In this document: positions 7,131 to 14,105 of the stretch, piece after piece
Position numbering within the stretch: position 1 is the stretch's first letter
Layout: each line of letters starts with the position of its first letter
Assembly (NCBI GenBank): GCA_041164825.1
Contig: JBEAOO010000261.1
Coordinates: 1 to 22,059 of the forward strand
Source: JBEAOO01 sp041164825
GTDB lineage: Bacteria; Pseudomonadota; Gammaproteobacteria; Burkholderiales; Burkholderiaceae_C
Direction: 5' to 3'
DNA length: 22,059 nt
Notes under the pieces: generated by a model
What the model was told of the DNA's origin: nothing
Databases searched by the model: none
The model's input: only the letters and a program-made list of their open reading frames with translations
Position numbers and translations under genes: made by a program

Positions 7131-8060
7131 TCATACCCGGTCAATGATCTTTTCGCCGAACAAGCCTTGCGGCCGCACCAGCAAAAACACCAGCGCCAAC
7201 ACATACGCAAACCAGATCTCGATACCGCCACCAAACAGCGGGCCGATGTAGATCTCGGAGAGCTTCTCGCCCACGCCGATGATCAGCCCGCCGATGATGG
7301 CGCCGGGCACCGAGGTGAGGCCGCCCAGGATCACCACCGGCAGGGCCTTCAGCGCCACCAGCGAGAGCGAAAACTGCACGCCCAATTTGCTGCCCCAGAT
7401 CACGCCGGCCACCAGTGCCACCAGCCCCGCCACGCTCCACACAATCACCCAGATGCGGCCGAGCGGAATGCCAATCGACTGCGCGGCCTGGTGGTCGTCG
7501 GCCACCGCGCGCAGGGCGCGGCCGGTGCCGGTTTTTTGGAAGAACAGGCTGAGGGCGGCCACCAGCGCAGCGGCGATGCCGGCGGCGTAGAGGTCTTCCT
7601 TGTTGATCAGCACGCCGCCTTGAAACACGCTCTCCAGCAAGAAGATCGGGTCTTTCGGCATGCCGACATCGATCTTGTAGATGTCGGAGCCAAACAGTGT
7701 TTGACCGAAGCCGTCAAGAAAGTAGGTGATGCCCAACGTGGCCATCAACAGGGTGATGCCTTCTTGGTTCACCAGGTGACGCAGCACCAGGCGCTCGATG
7801 GCCCAGGCCACCGCCACCATCACCAAAGCCGCGCCGACGAAGGCCACCACGTTGGCCACGATGGGGTTGCTGAGGCCGAGGTATTTCGGCCCCCACTCGG
7901 CAAACCGTGCCATCGCCAAGGCGGCAAACAGCACCATCGCGCCCTGCGCAAAATTGAACACGCCGCTGGCCTTGAAGATCAGCACAAAGCCGAGCGCGAT
8001 CAGCGAATACAGCATGCCTGCCATCAGGCCGCCGAACAGTGTCTCTAGGAAAAAACCCAT
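7131..8060 (-). CDS. livH: branched-chain-type ABC transporter permease LivH
   Basis: This encodes a 309-residue inner-membrane permease, the usual LivH size. It opens MGFFLETLFGGLMAGMLYSLIALGF, a typical LivH first membrane segment. FNFAQGAMVLFAA follows at about 35-47, the EAA-like loop VADDHQAAQSIGIPLGRI at about 186-203, and the final GGLTSVPGAIIGGLIIG block at about 246-262. The C-terminus VRPQGLFGEK is diagnostic of LivH proteins. The ATG at 8060 was preferred over an open extension to 8099 because that extension adds an Arg-rich stretch encoded by repeat-like DNA. The ribosome site is a poor G-run. It is the second transporter gene of the operon and partners LivM. Confidence 0.95.
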   Translation of the reverse strand: MGFFLETLFGGLMAGMLYSLIALGFVLIFKASGVFNFAQGAMVLFAALAMARFAEWGPKYLGLSNPIVANVVAFVGAALVMVAVAWAIERLVLRHLVNQEGITLLMATLGITYFLDGFGQTLFGSDIYKIDVGMPKDPIFLLESVFQGGVLINKEDLYAAGIAAALVAALSLFFQKTGTGRALRAVADDHQAAQSIGIPLGRIWVIVWSVAGLVALVAGVIWGSKLGVQFSLSLVALKALPVVILGGLTSVPGAIIGGLIIGVGEKLSEIYIGPLFGGGIEIWFAYVLALVFLLVRPQGLFGEKIIDRV

Positions 8061-8170
8061 GATGTGTCTACCCCCGGTTCGTCGAGTACGCCAAACCACC
8101 CCCCGAGGGGGTCGGGCCCAGCTTGGGGCGGCCCGGCGCTGAGCCCGTGCGCGCTTCGTTCATCGTTGCC
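8061..8170. repeat. hairpin-bearing spacer between livG and livH
   Basis: This 110-bp spacer holds a 6-bp stem ACCCCC/GGGGGT around CGA (8098-8112) and then GGGCC/GGCCC (8114-8134) with an 11-base loop. The block CCCCGAGGGGGTCGGGCCCAG and what follows resembles an intergenic element that I associate with Comamonadaceae, of a different kind from the one between livH and livM. It may modulate mRNA stability; there is no T-run in the direction of transcription. Confidence 0.55.
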
Positions 8171-9004
8171 TCAGTGTGAGGTGCCGAGGTACGCGCTGAT
8201 GACGTCCTCGTTGCTGCGGACTTCGTCCGGCGTGCCGTCGCCAATCTTTTTGCCGTAGTCGAGCACCACCACGCGGTCGGAGATGTCCATCACCACGCCC
8301 ATGTCGTGCTCGATCAGCACGATGGTGGTGCCGTACTCGGCGTTGACGTCCAAGATGAAGCGGCTCATGTCCTGCTTCTCTTCCACGTTCATGCCGGCCA
8401 TGGGTTCGTCCAGCAACAGCACCTGCGGCTCCATCGCCAGTGCGCGGCCCAGGTCAACGCGCTTTTGCAGGCCGTAGGGCAGGCGGCCGACGGGGGTTTT
8501 GCGGTAGGGCTGGATGTCGAGAAAATCGATGATGCGTTCCACCACCTCGCGCTGCGCGATCTCTTCGCGCTCGGCCGAGCCCACGCCAAAAGGGTTGCGC
8601 AGCGCCTGGGCAAAGATGCCGCTCCGCATCTTCAGGTTGCGCCCGGTCATGATGTTGTCGAGCACGCTCATGCCCTTGAACAGCGCCAAATTTTGAAACG
8701 TGCGGGCCACGCCCATCTGCGCCACCTGGCGCGAGTTCATGTGAGCAAAGGTCTGGCCGCGGAAGGTGATCTGACCTTCTTGCGGCGTGTAAACGCCGTT
8801 GATGCAGTTGAGCATCGAGCTCTTGCCGGCGCCGTTGGGGCCAATGATGGCGCGCACCTCGTGCTCGCGCACATTGAAGCTGATGTCGGTGAGCGCCTTC
8901 ACGCCGCCAAAGCGCAGGCTGATGTTTTTCACGTCGAGGATCACGTCGCCGCTGGCGCGGCCGGCCGGCGTGGCCAACACGGAGGGAGAGGGGTTGGGGC
9001 TCAT
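8171..9004 (-). CDS. livG: branched-chain-type ABC transporter ATP-binding protein LivG
   Basis: This encodes a 277-residue ATPase subunit. It has Walker A GPNGAGKSS at about 55-63, a Q-loop Gln at about 104 (ARTFQN), the degenerate LivG signature LPYGLQKRV at about 175-183, Walker B VLLLDEP at about 195-201 and the switch His at about 233 (LIEHDM). The N-terminal 20 residues are an extension with no predicted structure. The ATG at 9004 overlaps the stop codon of the upstream acyl-CoA synthetase (TGATG). A GTG one codon earlier is also possible. The overlap indicates translational coupling between substrate activation and transport genes. It works as a heterodimer with LivF. Confidence 0.95.
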   Translation of the reverse strand: MSPNPSPSVLATPAGRASGDVILDVKNISLRFGGVKALTDISFNVREHEVRAIIGPNGAGKSSMLNCINGVYTPQEGQITFRGQTFAHMNSRQVAQMGVARTFQNLALFKGMSVLDNIMTGRNLKMRSGIFAQALRNPFGVGSAEREEIAQREVVERIIDFLDIQPYRKTPVGRLPYGLQKRVDLGRALAMEPQVLLLDEPMAGMNVEEKQDMSRFILDVNAEYGTTIVLIEHDMGVVMDISDRVVVLDYGKKIGDGTPDEVRSNEDVISAYLGTSH

Positions 9005-10962
9005 CACGCGGCCTGCTTCAGGGGTTGCTGTGGAACGGCAAAGGTCTGGGCGTCGCTGATCTTCAAATCGGCCGACACCATGCCGCTGCGCCCGTCTTCG
9101 AACTTCACCTGCGTTTCGATGTACTGGTGGTCGAGCCCGCCGTAGAGCGCGTTCAGCAGCACCGCATAGCGATCGCCAATGAAACCGCGCTTGACCTTGC
9201 GGGTGCGGGTCAGTTCGCCGTCGTCGGCGTCCAGCTCCTTGTGCAGCACCAGGAAGCGGCTGATCTGGCTGCCCGCCAGCAGCGCATCGCGGCTCAGGTC
9301 GGTATTGACCTTCTCCACGCAGTCGCGGATCAGCGCATACACCTCGGGCTTTTGCGCCAGATCGGTGTAGCCCGCATACGCGAGGTTGCGCTTCTCAGCC
9401 CAGTTGCCCACGGCCTCCATGTCGATGTTGATGAAGGCACAAACCTGCTCGCGCTGGTCGCCAAAGGCCACGGCCTCTTTCACGTAAGGGAAGAACTTGA
9501 GCTTGTTCTCCACGTACTTGGGCGCAAACATGGCGCCGTCAAAGGCGCCGCCCTTCATGCGGCCCACGTCCTTGGCGCGGTCGATGATCTTCAGGTGGCC
9601 GCTGCCATCCAAAAAGCCGGCGTCGCCCGTGTGGTACCAACCGTCGGTTGTGAGCACCTCGGCCGTGGCCTGCGGGTTCTTGTAATAGCCCAGCAGCAGG
9701 CCGGGCGATTTGACGAGGATCTCGCCGCTCTCGGCCAGCTTGATTTCCACCCCGTCGATGGGCACGCCCACGGTGTCGGCGCGCGCTTCGTGGTCGGGCT
9801 GCAGGCAGACGAACACGGCGGTCTCGGTGGACCCGTAGAGCTGCTTCAGGTTGATGCCGATGCTGCGGTAAAAGCTGAACAGATCGGGCCCGATGGCCTC
9901 GCCCGCGGTGTAGGCCACGCGCACCCGCGACAGGCCCAGCGTGTTGCGCAGCGGGCCGTAAATGGCGAGGTTGCCGAGCGCATAACGCAGGCTGTCGAGC
10001 AGGCTCACCGGTTTGCCGTCCATGCGATCTGGCCCCACGCGGCGGGCCAAGTCCATGAAGTGGTGGAACAGCCATTTCTTGATGGCGCCCGCGTCTTCCA
10101 TGCGGATCATCACGCTGGTGAGCAGGCCCTCAAACACCCGCGGCGGGGCGAAGTAGTAGGTGGGGCCGATCTCTTTGAGGTCGATCGTCACCGTGCTGGC
10201 CGACTCGGGGCAGTTGACGACATACCCGCAGGCCAGCCACTGCGCGTAGCTGAAGATGTTTTGGCCGATCCACGCCGGCGGCAGGTAGGCCAGCACCTCT
10301 TCGCCGGCCGTGAGGCGGTCAAAGCGGGCGCCGGCTTGGGCGCGGTCGATCAGCGTGGCGTGGGTGTGCACCACGCCTTTGGGGTTGCCGGTGGTGCCCG
10401 AGGTGAAAAACATCGCGGCCACATCACCGGCCGTGCCGCGCGCCACTTCGGCGTCGTACCAGCCCGGGTGTTGCTGGTCGTGCGCCTGGCCGGCAGCCAC
10501 CAGTGCGTCGATCGATTGCAGGCCGGGTGCGTCGTAGTCGCGCAGGCCGCGCGGGTCGTCAAACCACACGTTCGCCAGCTGCGGGCAGTGCTCGCGCAGC
10601 TCCAGCATCTTGTCGACCTGCTCTTGGTCTTCCACCACGGCAAACGCGACCTCGGCGTTGTTGATGGGGAATACAAACTCGGCCGCCACCGCGTCTTGGT
10701 ACAGCGGCACCGGAATGGCGCCCAGCGCTTGCGCGGCCAGCATGGTGGCCGACAAGCGCGGGCGGTTGTCGCCCACCACGATGAGGTGCTGGCCACGTTG
10801 CAAACCGGCTTGCGCCAAACCACAGGCCAGTGCGCGCACCAGGGCGGCGAGCTGCTGCCAACTGGTGGCGTGCCAGATGCCGAATTGCTTCTCGCGCAGC
10901 GCGGTGGCCTGGGGGCGCTGCGCGGCGTGTTGAAGCATCAGTTGCGGGAAGGTGGAAGCCAC
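9004..10962 (-). CDS. AMP-dependent long-chain-type acyl-CoA synthetase
   Basis: This encodes a 652-residue ANL-superfamily ligase that would activate a carboxylic acid to its CoA thioester through an acyl-AMP intermediate in the cytoplasm. It has the intact P-loop TSGTTGNPKG at about 187-196, YGSTET at about 376-381, GWYHTGDAGF at about 441-450, IDRAKDVGRMKGG at about 460-472, and a C-terminal basic TRTRKVKRGF at about 586-595 where the catalytic Lys is expected. The length and large C-terminal domain match long-chain or FadD15-like synthetases rather than PaaK. The GTG at 10962 is chosen because AGGAG lies 8 bases upstream; an earlier GTG at 10986 has no such site. It is the first gene of the operon, downstream of the predicted activator-dependent promoter, and overlaps livG by one base. 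Chain length or aromatic preference cannot be told from motifs. Confidence 0.94.
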   Translation of the reverse strand: MASTFPQLMLQHAAQRPQATALREKQFGIWHATSWQQLAALVRALACGLAQAGLQRGQHLIVVGDNRPRLSATMLAAQALGAIPVPLYQDAVAAEFVFPINNAEVAFAVVEDQEQVDKMLELREHCPQLANVWFDDPRGLRDYDAPGLQSIDALVAAGQAHDQQHPGWYDAEVARGTAGDVAAMFFTSGTTGNPKGVVHTHATLIDRAQAGARFDRLTAGEEVLAYLPPAWIGQNIFSYAQWLACGYVVNCPESASTVTIDLKEIGPTYYFAPPRVFEGLLTSVMIRMEDAGAIKKWLFHHFMDLARRVGPDRMDGKPVSLLDSLRYALGNLAIYGPLRNTLGLSRVRVAYTAGEAIGPDLFSFYRSIGINLKQLYGSTETAVFVCLQPDHEARADTVGVPIDGVEIKLAESGEILVKSPGLLLGYYKNPQATAEVLTTDGWYHTGDAGFLDGSGHLKIIDRAKDVGRMKGGAFDGAMFAPKYVENKLKFFPYVKEAVAFGDQREQVCAFINIDMEAVGNWAEKRNLAYAGYTDLAQKPEVYALIRDCVEKVNTDLSRDALLAGSQISRFLVLHKELDADDGELTRTRKVKRGFIGDRYAVLLNALYGGLDHQYIETQVKFEDGRSGMVSADLKISDAQTFAVPQQPLKQAA

Positions 10963-11033
10963 GGGGACGTCTCCTGGGGGTGTCACGTCCGGTGCCGCAA
11001 CGGCGGGGGTGGACGCATCGGCTCGCGGGCCGT

Positions 11034-11046
11034 TGCACGCACTGTA
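11034..11046 (-). promoter_or_regulatory. predicted activator-dependent promoter of the ligase/liv operon
   Basis: On the minus strand TACAGT (11046-11041) is a 4/6 match to the sigma-70 -10 box, and the expected start is an A at 11034. At 16-18 bp spacing there is only a poor -35 (CAGCTT or similar), as expected for a promoter that needs an activator. This gives a leader of about 72 bases before the GTG at 10962. The CRP-like dyad at 11068-11083 is centred at -41.5. This is prediction only. Confidence 0.4.
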
Positions 11047-11055
11047 GGAAGAACT

Positions 11056-11085
11056 TTGACGCCAAGCTGTCGCCCCGATGACAAT
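11056..11085 (+). promoter_or_regulatory. predicted promoter of the Crp/Fnr-type regulator gene
   Basis: TTGACG (11056-11061, 5/6 match to -35) and GACAAT (11080-11085, 4/6 match to -10) are separated by 18 bp. A start site near 11092 would leave a leader of about 65 bases before the ATG at 11157. The CRP-like dyad lies across the spacer and -10, a position expected for repression. Confidence 0.4.
11068..11083. promoter_or_regulatory. CRP/FNR-like operator in the divergent intergenic region
   Basis: The sequence has half-sites TGTCG and TGACA separated by 6 bp (TGTCR-N6-TGACA), the same architecture as the CRP consensus TGTGA-N6-TCACA. It lies between a Crp-family gene and the operon it probably controls. 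Its centre (11075.5) is exactly -41.5 from the predicted operon start site and overlaps the predicted promoter of the regulator itself. The binding protein is inferred, not shown. Confidence 0.45.
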
Positions 11086-11156
11086 CCGCGGGACATCCCT
11101 CCCCCGGTGTTTCCCGCCCCTGGCTGTCGGTTGCGGCGGCTGAGAATCGCGCCACC

Positions 11157-11936
11157 ATGTCCGCTCACCCTCTGTTTGAACCCGCCGCCACCCCTGGCTT
11201 GTTGGCCCGCGCCCGCGGCGTCCATGCGTCGGAGTTCGGCGACATCCCCTGGCTGCAGGCCCTGTTGCCTGACGAATGCGCGCGCGTGCTGGCCGACATG
11301 AAGGTGGCCGAGGTGGATGTGGGCGAGTTGTTGTGCCGCGTGGGCCGGCCCGCCACGTTTTGGTTTGGCGTCATCGAGGGCTTGCTGAAGATGAGCAACG
11401 ATTCGCCCAGCGGCGTGCCCATCACTTTCACCGGCGTGCCGCCCGGCGGTTGGTTTGGCGAGGGCACCATGCTCAAGCGCGAGGTCTACCGCTACAACAT
11501 CCAGGCGCTGCGCAAGAGCCGCGTGGCGGGCCTGCCGGTCGACACGTTTCACTGGCTGCTCGACCGCAGCATCCCCTTCAATCGCTTCATCACCCATCAG
11601 CTCAACGAGCGCCTCGGCCAGTTCATTGGCGCGCGCGAAATCGACCGCCTGAACGACCCCGATTCGCGCGTGGCGCGCAGCCTGGCCACGCTGTTTCACC
11701 CGGTGCTCTACCCCGGCGTGGGCGAGCTGCTGCGCATCACCCAGCAGGAGCTGGGCTACTTGGTGGGCTTGTCACGCCAGCGCGTCAACCAGGCGCTGCA
11801 CAACCTGCAAGACGAAGGCCTGATTCGCATCGAATACGGCGGTCTGCGCGTGCTGAGTTTGAATGGGCTGCGGCAGCATGTGCACCGCGCGCAGGCGGGC
11901 GACGAGCGCGGGCACTCAGGGGTTCGACACCCCTGA
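11157..11936 (+). CDS. Crp/Fnr-family transcriptional regulator
   Basis: This encodes a 259-residue regulator with an N-terminal cyclic-nucleotide-binding-like beta-roll (about residues 28-135) and a C-terminal winged helix-turn-helix (about 194-230: ITQQELGYLVGLSRQRVNQ then LQDEGLI). The FNR-type N-terminal Cys cluster is absent, since only isolated Cys41 and Cys60 are present, so it is unlikely to be an iron-sulfur oxygen sensor. The roll has GEGTML (about 101-106) where CRP has its phosphate-binding turn, followed by R112-Y113 where CRP has Arg-Ser, so cAMP binding is doubtful. The effector is unknown. It is divergent from the ligase/liv operon and is its most likely regulator. Its last 21 bases overlap the end of the convergent 5'-nucleotidase gene. 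No clear Shine-Dalgarno precedes the ATG. Confidence 0.92.
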   Translation: MSAHPLFEPAATPGLLARARGVHASEFGDIPWLQALLPDECARVLADMKVAEVDVGELLCRVGRPATFWFGVIEGLLKMSNDSPSGVPITFTGVPPGGWFGEGTMLKREVYRYNIQALRKSRVAGLPVDTFHWLLDRSIPFNRFITHQLNERLGQFIGAREIDRLNDPDSRVARSLATLFHPVLYPGVGELLRITQQELGYLVGLSRQRVNQALHNLQDEGLIRIEYGGLRVLSLNGLRQHVHRAQAGDERGHSGVRHP

Positions 11937-11937
11937 G
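11915..11937. terminator. perfect inverted repeat spanning both stop codons of convergent genes
   Basis: The arms CTCAGGGGT (11915-11923) and ACCCCTGAG (11929-11937) form a perfect 9-bp dyad with a 5-base loop. The TGA of the regulator (11934-11936) and the TGA of the nucleotidase (11918-11916 on the minus strand) sit at mirror positions in the two arms. A second hairpin, GTGCCC/GGGCAC (11943-11957), follows. There is no T-run on either side, so intrinsic termination would be weak, but a bidirectional mRNA 3' end is plausible. Confidence 0.5.
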
Positions 11938-12809
11938 GCCACGTGCCCCGAGGGCACATGCAGCGCGGCGTTCTGAATGTGGCCGGTCTGGTCGTCAAAG
12001 AAAAAGTCGGGCTCGAACTCGCGCAAAAAGGCGCCCTTCGGCAGGCCACCCAAGAACATCGCTTCATCGACCTCGATGTGCCAATCCATCAGCGTGCGGA
12101 TGGCGCGTTCGTGCGCCGGTGCGCTGCGTGCGGTCACCAGCGCGGTGCGGATGCGCATCTCGCTGGTGGATGCTTTTTGCAGCTGCTGCAGCGCCTGCAG
12201 CAGCGGCTTGAAGGGGCCGGCGGCGAGTGGCGTTTGCGCTTGTGCGCGCTCATGCGCCTGGAAGGCATCGAGGCCGCTGCGTTGGTACACGCGCTCGGCC
12301 TCGTCAGAGAAGATCACTGCGTCGCCGTCAAAGGCAATGCGCACTTCCTTCGGGTGCGCATCCGAGGCGCGCGCCGAGTGCGGATACACGCGCGCGGCGG
12401 GCACGCCTGCCGCCAGCGCCGAGCGCACATCGGCCTCGTTGGTGGACAAAAACAAGTTGGCCGCCAGCGGCTTGAGGTAGCGCCAGGGTGATTCGCCGCG
12501 TGTGAACACCCCGCGCTGGATCGGCAGCCCATAGTGCTGCGCCGAGCGGAACACGCGCATGCCCGAGACCGGGTCGTTGCGCGACAAGATCACCACCTCG
12601 ACATTGCGCCCGCTGCTGTTGAAGGCCAGCAGCTTGTTGACCAGCGAGAACGCCACACCGGGCCGCGCGGCCTGCTCCAGCCGCTGCAATTGCAGCTGCA
12701 TGTAGGCGTGGTCGTCGCTGGCTTCGAAGACCTGGTTTTCTTCCTCGAAATCAAACAGGGCGCGCGAGGAGATGGCCACCACCAACTGGCCGGCAAGTGA
12801 GGTGCTCAT
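11916..12809 (-). CDS. cytosolic 5'-nucleotidase (NT5C1-type family)
   Basis: This encodes a 297-residue protein of the 5'-nucleotidase family related to eukaryotic cytosolic 5'-nucleotidase I, which dephosphorylates nucleoside monophosphates. The HAD-like active-site motif FDGDAVIFSDE lies at about 160-170, with Asp161 and Asp163 as the expected nucleophile and acid/base. FFFDDQTGH at about 269-277 supplies later acidic residues, and the N-terminal VVAISSRALFDFEEEN and VVILSRNDP blocks are typical of the family. No signal peptide is seen, so it is cytoplasmic. The ATG at 12809 lacks a good ribosome site. It lies 54 bases downstream of the AAA+ gene on the same strand and may be co-transcribed. 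Its 3' end overlaps the convergent regulator gene. Substrate preference is unknown. Confidence 0.88.
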   Translation of the reverse strand: MSTSLAGQLVVAISSRALFDFEEENQVFEASDDHAYMQLQLQRLEQAARPGVAFSLVNKLLAFNSSGRNVEVVILSRNDPVSGMRVFRSAQHYGLPIQRGVFTRGESPWRYLKPLAANLFLSTNEADVRSALAAGVPAARVYPHSARASDAHPKEVRIAFDGDAVIFSDEAERVYQRSGLDAFQAHERAQAQTPLAAGPFKPLLQALQQLQKASTSEMRIRTALVTARSAPAHERAIRTLMDWHIEVDEAMFLGGLPKGAFLREFEPDFFFDDQTGHIQNAALHVPSGHVASGVSNP

Positions 12810-12863
12810 GCGGCCGATGATACGGCGCGCATGGGCCCCAACCGCAGTCGCCGTGGGGCCACG

Positions 12864-13880
12864 TCACTGCACAAAACCCATGCGCTGGCGCTTGTCGCCC
12901 GCGGTCGGCAGGTCGCGCACGGCCACGCGGTCGCGGTGGTCGAGCTTGGCGTTGCCAAAGGCGGTCATCCAGGCGCGGCGCATTTCGCGCGGTGCCATTT
13001 CGCTCATCACGTCGAGCACGTCGGCGCAGGGCGCGGGGGCGAAGCGGCTGCCCCAGTCGTGGCTGTTGCGGATGCTGAGGTACAGCCGTGTCGCGATGGC
13101 ACGTGCCGCGTCGCGGTCGGGCGCCTCCACTTCATACACATTCATGCGGTTGAGGATGGGCTCGGGGATGTGGCGCGCATCGTTGGCCGTGGCCACCCAG
13201 ATCAGCTGGCTGGCGTCGATCGGCACCTCGGCAAACTCGTCGATGAAGCTGCCGGCGGTGTCGTGCTCCAACAGGCTGTAGAGCGCGCCCAGCGGGTCGT
13301 AGGCATGTTCGCCACCGGCCTTGTCGATCTCATCGACCACCATCACCGGGTTGGCGTACTGGCCGTCCACCAGGGTCTCAAACACCTTGCCGGGGCGCGA
13401 GCCCTTCCATTGGCTCGATGCGCCGCTGAGCACCCAGCCGGCGGTCATTGAGCTCATTGAGATGAAGCCCATGCCCGTGCCCAGCAGCTCGGCCAGTTCA
13501 CGTGCGAAATGCGTTTTGCCCACGCCTGGCGGGCCCAACAGCAACAGCGGCGTGATCTCCAGCGCGTCGCGGCTGTCCTCGCACAAGGCGATCTGGCGCT
13601 TCACGTCGTCCAGCACCTCGTGGAAGTTGGGCAGGGTGTCGTAGAGGTGGTCCATGGCGGGCAGGCCGGACGGCTTCACCTGAAACCGCTCGGGCCCTTT
13701 TTCGAGCATGCGCTCGTAGGTGGAGCGCAGGTTCTCGTGCTCCTTGTGCGGCAGCTTCTCCAGCTTGGCGCCCACATCGTCCACGCGGTAGACGTGGCGC
13801 ATGCGCGCAATCGGCATGGCCCCGTGGCCATGGGAGCTGGTGCCATCGACGGTCACCAGGGCGTGGGATGAACTGCTCAT
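12864..13880 (-). CDS. Lon-like AAA+ ATPase without protease domain
   Basis: This encodes a 338-residue AAA+ ATPase. It has Walker A GPPGVGKT at about 116-123, Walker B VMVVDEID at about 179-186, sensor-1 Asn233 in WVATANDA, a likely arginine finger at Arg245 (PEPILNRM) and sensor-2 Arg298 (MAPREMRRAW). The block DPLGALYSLLEHD through FAEVPIDASQLIWVATAND closely follows the Lon AAA+ domain, yet the Lon N-terminal substrate domain and the Ser-Lys protease domain are both missing. The first 30 residues are Ser/His-rich. The ATG at 13880 follows GGAGG by about 7 bases; the open extension to 14000 runs through the palindrome and is rejected. It could be a remodelling chaperone or an ATPase partner for another factor. 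The downstream 5'-nucleotidase may share its transcript, and a sigma-54-like promoter lies upstream. Confidence 0.85.
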   Translation of the reverse strand: MSSSSHALVTVDGTSSHGHGAMPIARMRHVYRVDDVGAKLEKLPHKEHENLRSTYERMLEKGPERFQVKPSGLPAMDHLYDTLPNFHEVLDDVKRQIALCEDSRDALEITPLLLLGPPGVGKTHFARELAELLGTGMGFISMSSMTAGWVLSGASSQWKGSRPGKVFETLVDGQYANPVMVVDEIDKAGGEHAYDPLGALYSLLEHDTAGSFIDEFAEVPIDASQLIWVATANDARHIPEPILNRMNVYEVEAPDRDAARAIATRLYLSIRNSHDWGSRFAPAPCADVLDVMSEMAPREMRRAWMTAFGNAKLDHRDRVAVRDLPTAGDKRQRMGFVQ

Positions 13881-13897
13881 GAGACACCTCCAAAAAG

Positions 13898-14060
13898 GGG
13901 TGACGCTGGACCCGTCCCCGCGAGTGAGCGCGCCACGCTTCGGGGTGGGATGCAAGGCGCAAACCACAGGCATGGCCAGGGCCATGGCGAGGATTTGCAA
14001 CGCTGCAGACCGCCCGAAGCGGGGATGCGCTCGCCGCGAGGGATGGGTTCAGCGTTACCC
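13898..14060. repeat. large imperfect palindrome (~163 bp) in the AAA+ leader
   Basis: The left arm 13898-13977 and the reverse complement of the right arm 13980-14060 align along their whole length with about three-quarters identity by eye. Shared blocks from outside in are GGGT-ACGCTG-ACCC-TCCC, CGCG, GAGCGC, CGCTTCGGG, TGCA, CAAA, and a perfect core CATGGCC/GGCCATG around AG at 13978-13979. The outermost unit is itself a small hairpin (GGGT/ACCC). This resembles two REP-like units in inverted orientation (BIME style) or an old inverted duplication or MITE. Confidence 0.75.
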
Positions 14061-14105
14061 ATACCCGACTGCAGACCATTGAAGCCGATTCAGGGCGTTT
14101 GGCAA

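Noticed and set aside
11041..11083. FNR-type site for the divergent regulator
   Set aside because: The half-sites TGTCG/TGACA lack the TTGAT/ATCAA core, and the regulator lacks the Cys cluster of FNR; a CRP-like family site fits better.
9025..11301. A very long open frame on the + strand opposite the acyl-CoA synthetase
   Set aside because: It is the antisense shadow of a gene with all ANL motifs in GC-rich DNA; its translation is low-complexity (rich in His, Gly, Ala, Val, Arg) with no recognisable domain.
13881..14000. Longer start for the AAA+ ATPase through the palindrome
   Set aside because: The shorter start has GGAGG at proper spacing, and the extra residues are encoded by the inverted repeat.
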